NCBI GenBank assembly: GCA_020849495.1
Contig: JADLGD010000111.1
Location: forward strand, 37,106 to 101,105
Direction of reading: 5' to 3'
DNA: 64,000 nt
DNA from: Fluviicola sp.
GTDB lineage: Bacteria > Bacteroidota > Bacteroidia > Flavobacteriales_D > Crocinitomicaceae
Shown here: in pieces, positions 25,463 to 34,251 of the stretch
Position numbering within the stretch: the first letter of the stretch is position 1
Layout: each line of letters starts with the position of its first letter
Program-made: the position numbers and the translations under genes
Notes under the pieces: model-generated
What the model was told of the DNA's origin: nothing
The model's database searches: none
What the model saw: the letters and a program-made list of their open reading frames with translations, nothing else

Positions 25463-26362
25463 ATGAATTTCGGTAAAAAGGTCAAAATGTACATGAGTTT
25501 CACGAAATTTCGTTTGTCTGCTCTCGTCATCATTTCTGCGCTTTCTGGTTACTTATTCGTTGGAGGAAACGACGGTTTAGAAATCACCTATTTATTAGTT
25601 GGGGGTTTGTTGGTGACAGCTGCATCAAATGGTTCCAATCAAATCTGGGAGCGTGAATTAGACATTTTAATGAACCGCACAGAAAAGCGTCCTTTGCCCA
25701 TGGGTGAAATGTCTGTTTCTGAAGGAATGATTGTGGTGACCATCTGCTTATTGCCTGGATTATGGATGTTGTATCAATTGAATCTAGGTTCCATGTTATT
25801 GGGATTAGCAGCATTTATCTCGTATGTTTTCATTTACACGCCCATGAAGCGAATTTCTACTTGGGCTGTTTTTGTCGGAGCATTCCCAGGGGCAATTCCA
25901 CCTATGTTAGGTGCTGTAGCAGGTTCTGATAGTTTTGGTTTGGTTCCAGGTGTTTTATTCTTCATTCAATTTGTGTGGCAATTCCCTCATTTTTGGGCTA
26001 TTGCTTGGGTGGCATACGATGATTATCAACAAGCTGGATTTTCCTTATTGCCTTCAAAAAAAGGACGCACAAAAGGTTCAGCTTATCAAATTGCTGCCTA
26101 TTCATTGGCATTGATCCCGTTTACTTTATTACCATGGCTAATGGGTTGGTGTGGAACTTGGACTTTAATTATTGGTGGAGTAATCGGTGTATTGTTCTTC
26201 CTTTTATCTTATAGATTATTGATTTCACTAGAAATCGCAGATGCTAAAAAACTTATGTTTGCCTCATTTGTTTATTTACCAATCGTTCAATTCCTGTATG
26301 TGTTTGATCGTATTGATCTAAAAATCATCGAGGCATTGATAGAGCATGGAACAGGCATTTAA
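25463..26362 (+). CDS. ctaB: Protoheme IX farnesyltransferase (heme O synthase)
   Basis: This 299-residue UbiA-family membrane enzyme attaches farnesyl to heme B to give heme O, needed for heme-copper oxidases. The prenyl-diphosphate binding region NQIWERELDILMNRTEKRPLP follows the second helix, and the second motif lies in AYDDYQQAGFSLLP. About eight membrane helices are visible. It heads a seven-gene operon of oxidase subunits and assembly factors. Heme A synthase (ctaA) and oxidase subunits I and II are not in the window. Confidence 0.93.
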   Translation: MNFGKKVKMYMSFTKFRLSALVIISALSGYLFVGGNDGLEITYLLVGGLLVTAASNGSNQIWERELDILMNRTEKRPLPMGEMSVSEGMIVVTICLLPGLWMLYQLNLGSMLLGLAAFISYVFIYTPMKRISTWAVFVGAFPGAIPPMLGAVAGSDSFGLVPGVLFFIQFVWQFPHFWAIAWVAYDDYQQAGFSLLPSKKGRTKGSAYQIAAYSLALIPFTLLPWLMGWCGTWTLIIGGVIGVLFFLLSYRLLISLEIADAKKLMFASFVYLPIVQFLYVFDRIDLKIIEALIEHGTGI

Positions 26363-26372
26363 ATTTTGAATT

Positions 26373-27431
26373 ATGCAACAGAATTACGACAAAGAGCTGA
26401 GTCCTGAAGTGAGGGAGAAAATGAAGAAAAACCTGGTTTACATAGGTATCTTCAGTGTGGTGATGATTTTTGCGGGGTTAACTTCTGCTTACATTGTAAG
26501 TATGGGTGATTCATTTTGGGTAAAATACAATTTCCCTCCTGCATTTTACATTTCGACTGTCATTATTGTTTTAAGCAGTATTGTACTTCAAGTTGGAATT
26601 TCATTAGCTAAAAAAGGAAATCAAAGCATTTTAAAAACAGTTTTACCACTTACCTTACTTCTTGGAATTGGTTTTGCTTATTTTCAATGGAAAGGCTACG
26701 GTCAATTGATTGATAATGGTGCGTATTTAAGTTCTAAAATCACCGTTTCTGATGGCCGTTATGGCAGTTATTTCCAGATGAAAATCAACGGAAAATACAT
26801 GGAAGTGGATGGAAATGATTACTTATTGGCAGGAAAAGAAATCAGTCCAGCATTAAAAAAAGAAGTCAGTGCATTTGCCGCTCAGTTTTCCACGATTACA
26901 ACAGACAAAGATGGCCTTTCAACCATTAAAAATTACGGAAAATTCACTTTGATGTACAAAAATCAAGATGTGACATTGAAAGGGAAACAATTGTTGATCA
27001 ACGATAGTACGAAATTAGAGTTTGTTGATTTAACAAGATTGGAAGAATTTTCTTGGCACATACGTGATGGAAGAGGTGATTTTTACCACAAGGGAAAATT
27101 CGGAAAAGATTTCAAAGTATATTACAAAGGAAAGGAATTGGATTACAAAGACCGCAATTTATATTACAATGGAACAGTATTGAGTGCACCTTTACAATTA
27201 AAATTGGATGACGCACCCGATACTGCAAGTTCTTATTTGTATTTAATTACCGCTTTACATTTGTTGCATATTATAGGAACTTTATTTTACATGCTAAAAA
27301 TGACAATCCGCTCATTTTCAGGCAATTTATCTGAATATAACTATATTTCAGTTCGCATGGGTGCAATTTTCTGGCACTTTTTAGGACTATTATGGGGCTA
27401 TTTATTGCTTTTTTTACTTTTTATTCATTAA
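26373..27431 (+). CDS. Heme-copper oxidase subunit III-like protein with inserted soluble domain
   Basis: Residues 20-105 hold three membrane helices (LVYIGIFSVVMIFAGLTSAYIV and following) and residues 285-352 hold the last two, together a subunit III-type bundle. Between them, about 115-283, is a hydrophilic domain of about 165 residues made of repeating short beta units such as KINGKYMEVDGND, YKNQDVTLKGKQLL and YYKGKELDYKDRNLYYNG. I expect a plain subunit III of this subtype to be near 200 residues. The domain is on one side of the membrane and may be an extra docking or assembly surface. The next gene is a second subunit III with an insertion at the equivalent place. Confidence 0.82.
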   Translation: MQQNYDKELSPEVREKMKKNLVYIGIFSVVMIFAGLTSAYIVSMGDSFWVKYNFPPAFYISTVIIVLSSIVLQVGISLAKKGNQSILKTVLPLTLLLGIGFAYFQWKGYGQLIDNGAYLSSKITVSDGRYGSYFQMKINGKYMEVDGNDYLLAGKEISPALKKEVSAFAAQFSTITTDKDGLSTIKNYGKFTLMYKNQDVTLKGKQLLINDSTKLEFVDLTRLEEFSWHIRDGRGDFYHKGKFGKDFKVYYKGKELDYKDRNLYYNGTVLSAPLQLKLDDAPDTASSYLYLITALHLLHIIGTLFYMLKMTIRSFSGNLSEYNYISVRMGAIFWHFLGLLWGYLLLFLLFIH

Positions 27432-27452
27432 ACTTGCACAAAAAATTATAAA

Positions 27453-28505
27453 ATGGCTGGACACTCAACAACACATGTCGACGCTGGATCCGCTTGGGGC
27501 GGAAAAGTATCTCCGTTTAACGTGAGCTACGGAAAAATGATGATGTGGTTCTTTTTGGTATCAGATGCATTGACTTTTGGTGGTTTATTAATTTCGTATG
27601 GTTTCGTACGTCATACTACAGAAGGTGCATGGCCAATTGGTGAAGAAACATTTGAAGCTTTACCGTTTTTAGGTCACGGATATCCATTAGCTTATGTTGC
27701 CTTAATGACATTTATTTTGATCGTATCATCTGTAACGATGGTATTAGCGGTTGAAGCTGGTCATCGTATGGACAAAAAAGGCGTTGTAAAATGGATGTTA
27801 GCTACCATTATTGGTGGTTTCTTTTTCGTTGGTTCACAAGCTTGGGAATGGTCACATTTCATGCACGGAACTGATTGGGGTTCTGTAGAGCTTGCAGATG
27901 GATCACGCGCTATCGTTAAAGGTCATTTTGGAGAATTTGAAAGCTTCACGGTTGTAGAAGCTGGAAAACACCACAAAAAAGGAGAAGTTATCAAAGAATC
28001 ATCTGACGAATTGTATCATCATTTCCGCGAAGCTGTTTTAGCTGGTCACGTGAAAGATGGTAAAATGATGTTACACGATGGATCGATCGTTACATGGAAA
28101 CGTCAAGCTGACCATGAAGTGAAATTGATCGTTAAAACGGATGGTAATGGTGTTGCTTTGAAAAAACGTACTGTTATTGAAGGTAAAGACGCTGAGAAAA
28201 AATATTGGGAAGCAGTAAACAGCGGCGAAAAAGGTCGCCTAGTTTATGGTGCAAATTTATTGAGCTTGTCTGAGCCTAACGAATACGGTCCAACACAATA
28301 CGCTCAATTGTTCTTCTTCATTACTGGTTTCCACGGATTCCACGTATTCTCTGGAGTAGTTATCAATATTTTAATCTTCTTAGGGGTAGTTAAAGGAACT
28401 TACCACAAAAGAGGTCATTATGAAATGGTAGAAAAAACAGGTTTGTACTGGCACTTTGTCGATTTAGTTTGGGTGTTTGTATTTACATTCTTCTACTTAG
28501 TTTAA
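27453..28505 (+). CDS. ctaE: Cytochrome c oxidase subunit III with inserted domain
   Basis: The 350-residue protein has five membrane helices with standard subunit III motifs: FNVSYGKMMMWFFLVSDALTFGG (about 22-44), SQAWEWSHFMHG (about 128-139) and, near the end, FHGFHVFSGVVINI and GLYWHFVDLVWVFVFTFFYLV. A soluble insertion of roughly 140 residues (about 140-280) lies between helices 3 and 4, rich in Lys, His and Gly. It follows the first subunit III gene after 21 bases. Subunit III supports proton-pump stability in the aa3/caa3 group. Confidence 0.88.
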   Translation: MAGHSTTHVDAGSAWGGKVSPFNVSYGKMMMWFFLVSDALTFGGLLISYGFVRHTTEGAWPIGEETFEALPFLGHGYPLAYVALMTFILIVSSVTMVLAVEAGHRMDKKGVVKWMLATIIGGFFFVGSQAWEWSHFMHGTDWGSVELADGSRAIVKGHFGEFESFTVVEAGKHHKKGEVIKESSDELYHHFREAVLAGHVKDGKMMLHDGSIVTWKRQADHEVKLIVKTDGNGVALKKRTVIEGKDAEKKYWEAVNSGEKGRLVYGANLLSLSEPNEYGPTQYAQLFFFITGFHGFHVFSGVVINILIFLGVVKGTYHKRGHYEMVEKTGLYWHFVDLVWVFVFTFFYLV

Positions 28506-28524
28506 TCCTTAGAAATTCAAGATC

Positions 28525-28893
28525 ATGGAAAGAGACGATATTTACGAATACTCATTAGATACGCATCACAGCGAAGAAGTAGGTAAAAAAATTCGCCGTA
28601 AAATTTGGGTTGTAACAGCAATTCTTACAGTAATTACTGGAATTGAGGTAGCAATTGGTGGAATGGTTCACCAAGATAATCCCTACTGGTACATTGTAAA
28701 ATGGTTATTCATCGGATTAACACTTTTAAAAGCTGGTTACATTGTATTGACATTTATGCACCTTGGTGATGAGCGCAAAGTTTTGCGTTATGTAATCTTA
28801 GTGCCTTACTTTATTTTCATAATTTACCTCATCTTTATTGCATTGACAGAAGGAAATGCAGTACATAGTACGTGGACGAATTACGGAGGGTAA
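28525..28893 (+). CDS. Cytochrome c oxidase subunit IV (prokaryotic)
   Basis: The 122-residue protein has three membrane helices and the family hallmark LLKAGYIVLTFMHLGDERKVL (about 71-92). It stabilises the oxidase complex. It follows the subunit III genes directly, the usual order in this phylum. Confidence 0.9.
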   Translation: MERDDIYEYSLDTHHSEEVGKKIRRKIWVVTAILTVITGIEVAIGGMVHQDNPYWYIVKWLFIGLTLLKAGYIVLTFMHLGDERKVLRYVILVPYFIFIIYLIFIALTEGNAVHSTWTNYGG

Positions 28894-28907
28894 TATTTAT
28901 TTAGCAA

Positions 28908-29591
28908 ATGGCAAATTCAATTTCGAAAGCCGGTCCCCTAAAAACAGTAGTTACACTGCTGCTTTTATTTGGGCCGGCTCTTTTTTTGATTTTCATCTCT
29001 ACAAGAGGATGTGAACACAAATTCAAAGTGTTGGAAGATTTTGGTAAAATGCCAAATTATACGCTTACCGATATCAATGGTAAACAATTCACCAACGCAT
29101 CTTTTAAAAACAAGATTGTCATTTTTACTACGATTCAACCCACTTGTCCGGATACTTGTGGAATCTCAATTTGGCACTTGGATCAATTGATTTACCAACA
29201 GCTTCGCAAGAACAAGAAAAAGTTGGATCATGTGAAATTGGTTTCAATCGTTACGGATTACAACGGAAATAGCTCCAACAAACTGAATGATGTTGTTTTT
29301 ACCTTGAATGACCGTGTTGAAGCTTATGATCCTTCGATTTGGATGATTGTGAAAGCAGATGCAAGATCGATTTATAATATCAAACACAATGGTCAAACTT
29401 TACTTGCTAAAGGCGATCAATTTTTTGGAGGAGAAGCTTTCCAAGAATTGATGTTATTGCAAGATAAAAAGAATCATCTTCGAATGGTATTGCCTGGAAA
29501 AACTGAAAGTACCATACGTACAATGCGTGATCACATGGCGCTTTTGGAAAAAGAATACGATAAAGAAGCCGCTAAGAAAGCAAAAAAATGA
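28908..29591 (+). CDS. SCO1/SenC-type protein, membrane-anchored
   Basis: The 227-residue protein has one N-terminal membrane helix (about 12-31) and a thioredoxin-like domain. The copper-binding cysteines are C80 and C84 (PTCPDTCG). A later histidine in DKKNHLRMVLPG is a candidate third ligand but the context is weaker than in the next gene. SCO proteins deliver copper to the CuA site of oxidase subunit II. The gene overlaps the next by four bases (ATGA); the pair encode two different SCO proteins. Confidence 0.85.
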   Translation: MANSISKAGPLKTVVTLLLLFGPALFLIFISTRGCEHKFKVLEDFGKMPNYTLTDINGKQFTNASFKNKIVIFTTIQPTCPDTCGISIWHLDQLIYQQLRKNKKKLDHVKLVSIVTDYNGNSSNKLNDVVFTLNDRVEAYDPSIWMIVKADARSIYNIKHNGQTLLAKGDQFFGGEAFQELMLLQDKKNHLRMVLPGKTESTIRTMRDHMALLEKEYDKEAAKKAKK

Positions 29592-30259
29592 CAAAATTAC
29601 TTTTCGCAGTGAGTTGTGTTTACTTACTGATTGCTTGCGAGAACAAAACGGATAAAAAAGTTCGTGCTCTGCCTTTTGCTGGCAACTATGATGTGGTCGT
29701 TTCAGAAACAAATGGCATTCAATCAGTTGATACGATTTATCCTAAAATTCCTCATTTTAAGTATCTAAATGAAGACTCTGTTTGGATCGATTCAAAAAGC
29801 ATGAAAGGTAAAGTATGGATTGCTAATTTCTTTTTTACTTCTTGTCCAAGTATCTGTCCACCGATGATGTCTCAAATGAAACGCTTGAACACCATTACGA
29901 AAGACATTGCCGGTGAAGTGCAATTCATGTCGTTTAGCATCGATCCGAATCACGACCAACCAAGTGTGTTGAAAGCCTACAAAAAAACCATGGGAATCAC
30001 TGCCAACAATTGGCATTTGTTTACGGGAGATGAAGCAAAAACGCATTATTTAGGCGTGAAACACTTCATGGTTCATGCGGATAAAGACCCAATGGCAGCT
30101 GGTGGATTTGCTCATTCGGATGGAATGGTTCTCGTTGATCGGGAAGGATACGTTCGAGGAATTTATCGCGGAACTTACACAGCTGACGTGGATCAATTAA
30201 ACAAAGATCTTCGCAAATTGTTACGAATAGAATATACTGTCAATTGCAAACAACAATAA
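29588..30259 (+). CDS. SCO1/SenC family lipoprotein, copper chaperone
   Basis: The 223-residue protein has a lipobox (LIAC, C17) and a thioredoxin fold with C86 and C90 (SCPSICPP) and H176 in GGFAHSDGMVLVDREG, the complete set of SCO copper ligands. It would sit in the periplasm, attached to a membrane by its lipid. It lies next to another SCO gene in the oxidase operon, so it probably matures the CuA centre or acts on thiols of subunit II. Confidence 0.92.
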   Translation: MTKLLFAVSCVYLLIACENKTDKKVRALPFAGNYDVVVSETNGIQSVDTIYPKIPHFKYLNEDSVWIDSKSMKGKVWIANFFFTSCPSICPPMMSQMKRLNTITKDIAGEVQFMSFSIDPNHDQPSVLKAYKKTMGITANNWHLFTGDEAKTHYLGVKHFMVHADKDPMAAGGFAHSDGMVLVDREGYVRGIYRGTYTADVDQLNKDLRKLLRIEYTVNCKQQ

Positions 30260-30260
30260 T

Positions 30261-30797
30261 ATGAATACACAAGCTGAAAAAAAATACAACAAGTGGATTG
30301 TTTTACTTTCCATTGCTATACCTGCAGTTGTTGCACTTTTGTTTGGAGTGAAATTGAAAACGTTAGGGTTTGATGTGAAACCATTGACCTTTTTACCTCC
30401 CATTTATGCTGGAATAAACGGTTTAACTGCAGTATTATTGGTTGTTGCATTGATTGCTGTGAAGAACAAAAAAATCAAATTACACGAAAGCATAATGAAA
30501 GTAGCCATTTTATGTTCAGTTGCTTTTCTAGGAATGTATGTTGCCTATCACATGACATCTGAAGCGACTCCTTACGGTGGTAGTGGTGCTATGAAAGCCC
30601 TTTATTTTTTCATTTTGATTTCTCACATTGTTTTATCTGTCGTAGTAATCCCATTTGTTTTATTGACTTATGTGAGAGCGATTACCAACAACATTGAACG
30701 TCACAAGAAAATAGCAAAGATTGCTTTTCCCATTTGGCTGTATGTAGCTGTAACTGGTGTGGTAGTTTACTTAATGATTTCTCCTTACTACAAATAA
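30261..30797 (+). CDS. DUF420 membrane protein (CtaM-like)
   Basis: The 178-residue protein has five membrane helices and histidines in several of them (LHESIMK, MYVAYHMTSE, LISHIVLSVV, ERHKKIAK), the pattern of DUF420 proteins. Relatives such as CtaM of Gram-positive bacteria are needed for oxidase assembly, which agrees with its place as the last gene of this operon. It starts two bases after the SCO gene. Confidence 0.9.
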   Translation: MNTQAEKKYNKWIVLLSIAIPAVVALLFGVKLKTLGFDVKPLTFLPPIYAGINGLTAVLLVVALIAVKNKKIKLHESIMKVAILCSVAFLGMYVAYHMTSEATPYGGSGAMKALYFFILISHIVLSVVVIPFVLLTYVRAITNNIERHKKIAKIAFPIWLYVAVTGVVVYLMISPYYK

Positions 30798-30798
30798 A

Positions 30799-30823
30799 AA
30801 AAGCTCCAGTATTTGGAGCTTTT
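30799..30823. terminator. Bidirectional terminator between DUF420 and DUF6089 genes
   Basis: AAAAGCTCCA (30799-30808) pairs perfectly with TGGAGCTTTT (30814-30823), with a five-base loop and A/T tails on both sides. It separates the convergent oxidase operon and the DUF6089 gene. Confidence 0.85.
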
Positions 30824-30842
30824 CATTTATCAATATCTTTTG

Positions 30843-31676
30843 CTATTGCGCTGGAGAAGGACAACCTGTTTTACCTCCCAAACGAACGGTGATTCCAGCT
30901 CCAAAGAAAGTATACCAATCTCTTGAGGTTGGATTACCTCTTTGACCATTTCTGGTGCCATCCAAAGTTCGGTTACTTAAATCTGCTGCCATTGGACCAC
31001 TTTCTGCAGCAATGATTAAAGGATCTGCATAGCGAAAACCACCTATATCATCCAAATAATCGGTAAACATGAATCGAATACCGTATTCTAAATTGAAACC
31101 AATGTTGTTTGAAATAGAAATGCGACAACCTACTCCAAGTGGAACCACCAATTGTGTGCGAGAATACTTGTTTTTCGAAGATGCAGAAGTACCTTGCCCT
31201 TCTGTACCAAGTGGTTGTAATTCTACAAGTGAACCGTTATAATCTGCTTTCGGATTGATGCGACTTACACCAATTTCAGCTAACAAATAAGCAGTCCCCC
31301 AATAACGTTTATTACCCAATTCAAACGGCAAGTAGGAAAATTCAATTCCACTACCCAATTCATAAATGGTTGATTGAAAAGACAAATTGCGATTGACCAT
31401 CACATCACGTGAAGATTGAGCATCAGTTGCATCCACACTGCCATAGGTGAAATTCAATCGGTATGCTAATCTTGTATGAATATTATAGCGATAAAACAAT
31501 TGTCCTGCAATGTTGGTGTTTCTGAAATGTACTTGATTTAAATCACCAATGTAATAACTTCCACCAGCCATGATGCCCAACTCAGAACGCGACCAAGCAT
31601 TGTGTTTGGATGATTTTTGAGCAAAACTCAAACAACTTCCAAAGGTGATGAAAAGAAAAATCAATGATTTACCCAT
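30843..31676 (-). CDS. DUF6089 family outer-membrane beta-barrel protein
   Basis: The 277-residue product has a signal peptide (MGKSLIFLFITFGSCLSFA). Its N-terminal SELGIMAGGSYYIGDLN is the family signature, and the remainder is short amphipathic strands (LAYRLNFTYGSV, GFNLEYGIRFMFTDYLDDIGG). DUF6089 proteins are widespread in Bacteroidota and often precede bamA-like or T9SS genes; none is here. No function is established. Confidence 0.82.
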   Translation of the reverse strand: MGKSLIFLFITFGSCLSFAQKSSKHNAWSRSELGIMAGGSYYIGDLNQVHFRNTNIAGQLFYRYNIHTRLAYRLNFTYGSVDATDAQSSRDVMVNRNLSFQSTIYELGSGIEFSYLPFELGNKRYWGTAYLLAEIGVSRINPKADYNGSLVELQPLGTEGQGTSASSKNKYSRTQLVVPLGVGCRISISNNIGFNLEYGIRFMFTDYLDDIGGFRYADPLIIAAESGPMAADLSNRTLDGTRNGQRGNPTSRDWYTFFGAGITVRLGGKTGCPSPAQ

Positions 31677-31710
31677 GATGCTGAAACGAAATTGCTAGCT
31701 ATAAATTGTA

Positions 31711-32703
31711 TTAAACAGTCAAAATTCCTTTTTGAATCAACAATTCAGCAATTTGAATTGCATTCGTTGCCGCTCCTTTGCGTAAATTATCAGCCACTAC
31801 CCACATGTTCAAGGTGTTTGCTTGTGATTCATCTCTACGAATACGTCCCACAAACACATCGTCTTTTGACTCAGCAAAACGAGGCATTGGATAATTGTTT
31901 GTTGTTGGGTCATCTTTCAAGGTAATCCCAGAAGTATTGTGTAATAGTTTACGAACGTCTGCTAAGTCAAAATCGTTTTCAAATTCCACATTCACCGCTT
32001 CCGAATGTCCCCCAACAACTGGAACACGAACAGCAGTTGCTGTAACATTGATAGCAGGATCTAAAATTTTCTTTGTTTCATTGGTCAATTTCATTTCCTC
32101 TTTCGTGTAACCATTGTCCATAAAAGAATCACAATGAGGAATACAGTTTTTATCTATCGGATAAGCATAAGCCATTTCACCTTCTACTCCATTGCGTTCA
32201 TTTTCCAATTGCTGAACAGCTTTCACACCTGTTCCAGTAATGGATTGATAAGTAGAAACGATTACACGTTTGATCTTGTAAGCTTTATGCAAAGGTGCCA
32301 ATGCCATCAATAATTGGATTGTGCTGCAATTCGGATTTGCAATGATTTTATCAGCTACAGTCAATAAATCACCATTGATTTCAGGAATGATCAACTTTTT
32401 GTCTGGATGCATACGCCAAGCCGAACTATTGTCGATAACAGTAGTGCCTACTTCAGCAAATTGAGGAGCCCATTCCAAAGATGTTTCACCACCAGCAGAA
32501 AAAATAGCAACATCTGGTTTCATGGAAACAGCCGTCTTTAGATCCACTACAGGAAATTCCAAACTTCCAAAAGCAATCATTTTTCCTACAGATTTTTCCG
32601 ATGCTACAGGAATCAATTCTGTAACAGGAAAATTGCGTTCACGTAACACTTCTAACATTACGTTTCCAACCATTCCGGTTGCTCCAACAACAGCTACTCT
32701 CAT
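31711..32703 (-). CDS. asd: Aspartate-semialdehyde dehydrogenase
   Basis: The 330-residue enzyme reduces aspartyl phosphate to aspartate semialdehyde in the lysine, methionine, threonine and isoleucine pathway. The NADP-binding GATGMVGN lies at 7-14, the nucleophile is C126 in ANPNCSTIQ, and the acid/base histidine lies in VVGGHSEAVNV. It supplies threonine, the substrate of IlvA, although it is not linked to the ilv operon. A consensus promoter lies directly upstream, and the MBOAT gene is divergent. Confidence 0.96.
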   Translation of the reverse strand: MRVAVVGATGMVGNVMLEVLRERNFPVTELIPVASEKSVGKMIAFGSLEFPVVDLKTAVSMKPDVAIFSAGGETSLEWAPQFAEVGTTVIDNSSAWRMHPDKKLIIPEINGDLLTVADKIIANPNCSTIQLLMALAPLHKAYKIKRVIVSTYQSITGTGVKAVQQLENERNGVEGEMAYAYPIDKNCIPHCDSFMDNGYTKEEMKLTNETKKILDPAINVTATAVRVPVVGGHSEAVNVEFENDFDLADVRKLLHNTSGITLKDDPTTNNYPMPRFAESKDDVFVGRIRRDESQANTLNMWVVADNLRKGAATNAIQIAELLIQKGILTV

Positions 32704-32722
32704 ACGTTTTAAAAAAGTTGAA

Positions 32723-32757
32723 CAAAAATACAGAAAACAGCGAAGTACAGGTGCAAA
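32723..32757 (-). promoter_or_regulatory. Promoter of asd
   Basis: On the minus strand TTTG (32757-32754), a 23-base spacer and TATTTTTG (32730-32723) fit the Bacteroidota consensus at the long end of the spacer range. The ATG is 19 bases downstream. Confidence 0.55.
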
Positions 32758-32831
32758 TTTTACGGTGAAAAAGAAATGAGCTTCATTTTAAAAGTGCTTA
32801 TATTTGACTGCTTTCCTCTAGTAGACATTGA

Positions 32832-34250
32832 ATGAATTTTTGTACAACAACATTTTTACTCACATTTTTACCACTCTTTTTAGTTGTTTACTATATCACA
32901 CCTAAAAAACTGAAAAACGCTTGGTTATTAATTGCAAGTATTTTCTTTTACAGTTGGGGAGCACCAAAATTCATTTTTCTCTTATTGACCACCACGCTGA
33001 TTGATTTTTTCCTTGTTCGAAAAATGGACACCTGTGAAAAACAAGTGGTACGGAAACGCTATATGTGGCTCGCAGTGGGGTTGAATCTTGGAATATTGAT
33101 CTATTTCAAATACGCCAATTTTTTCATTGACTCCATCAACGCTGGCTTGGTTGAAATGGGAATTACACCGATGGAATGGTTGGAAATTGCCTTTCCTGTA
33201 GGAATTTCGTTTTACACCTTTGAAACCATCACTTATATCGTGGATGTGTATCGAAGAGAAAACAAACCTCTGAAAAATTTCTGGGACTATCAATTGTACA
33301 TCATCTTTTTCCCAAAACTCATCGCTGGTCCTATTGTTCGCTTTCAATTAATTGCCGATCAAATCACACAACGAAATGAAACCATCAACGATTGTTTACA
33401 TGGATTTTATCGTTTTTGCATTGGTTTAGGGAAAAAGATCCTTATTGCTAACATATTGGGGAAACAAGCTGAATTGATTTTTAACACTGAAATCGAATAC
33501 CTTTCAAGTTTCACTGCATGGATTGGAATCATACTCTATACTTTTCAGATTTATTTCGATTTTTCAGGATACACCGACATGGCCTTGGGTTTAGCAAGAA
33601 TGGTAGGAATTCGATTGCCAGAAAATTTCAACAATCCTTACAACGCACGATCAATTTCAGATTTTTGGAGTAGGTGGCACATGACGCTGGGCATGTGGAT
33701 GAAGAACTACCTCTACATTCCATTGGGAGGAAATCGGGTGGGTAAAGTGCGCTTGTATCTCAATTTATGGTTGGTATTTTTAATCAGTGGTTTTTGGCAT
33801 GGAGCTTCCTGGAATTTCATTATCTGGGGAGCTTATCATGGGATCTTTTTGATTTTAGACCGTTTGTTTTTAGCTAAGCTTTTGAAAAAAATCGGGTTGC
33901 TACCAAGTGTATTGTTTACCTTTTTCGTTGTTGCCATCAGTTTGGTCTTTTTCAGATTTGAAAGCTTTGAATTGGCTTCCAACTATTTAGTGAAATTGTT
34001 TACATCAGGCGAAGATTTGATGGAAATGAACTATTCCAATGAATTGATTACCATGTTCGTTCTAGCAGTTGTATTCTCTTTTAGTAGTTTATCAAAAATT
34101 GGAAAAGCAATCGAAAACTATGTTTATGTGGGCAAAGACAATACACTTTGGTTTAGCACAATGTTCCTTGTTAGCTGTAGTTTATTTCTTGTTTCATTGA
34201 GTTACATAACCAGTGAACATTTCAATCCATTCATTTATTTCCGTTTTTGA
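32832..34250 (+). CDS. MBOAT-family membrane O-acyltransferase
   Basis: The 472-residue protein has about ten membrane helices and the MBOAT family core: FPVGISFYTFETITYIVD, FPKLIAGPIVR, FDFSGYTDMALGLA, and the invariant histidine H323 in SGFWHGASWNFIIWG, with H283 in FWSRWHMTLGMWM. It is AlgI/DltB-like, transferring an acyl (usually acetyl) group across the membrane to an exopolysaccharide or similar polymer. The next gene, one base away, encodes an AlgX/AlgJ-related protein, the usual periplasmic partner. Confidence 0.93.
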   Translation: MNFCTTTFLLTFLPLFLVVYYITPKKLKNAWLLIASIFFYSWGAPKFIFLLLTTTLIDFFLVRKMDTCEKQVVRKRYMWLAVGLNLGILIYFKYANFFIDSINAGLVEMGITPMEWLEIAFPVGISFYTFETITYIVDVYRRENKPLKNFWDYQLYIIFFPKLIAGPIVRFQLIADQITQRNETINDCLHGFYRFCIGLGKKILIANILGKQAELIFNTEIEYLSSFTAWIGIILYTFQIYFDFSGYTDMALGLARMVGIRLPENFNNPYNARSISDFWSRWHMTLGMWMKNYLYIPLGGNRVGKVRLYLNLWLVFLISGFWHGASWNFIIWGAYHGIFLILDRLFLAKLLKKIGLLPSVLFTFFVVAISLVFFRFESFELASNYLVKLFTSGEDLMEMNYSNELITMFVLAVVFSFSSLSKIGKAIENYVYVGKDNTLWFSTMFLVSCSLFLVSLSYITSEHFNPFIYFRF

Positions 34251-34251
34251 T

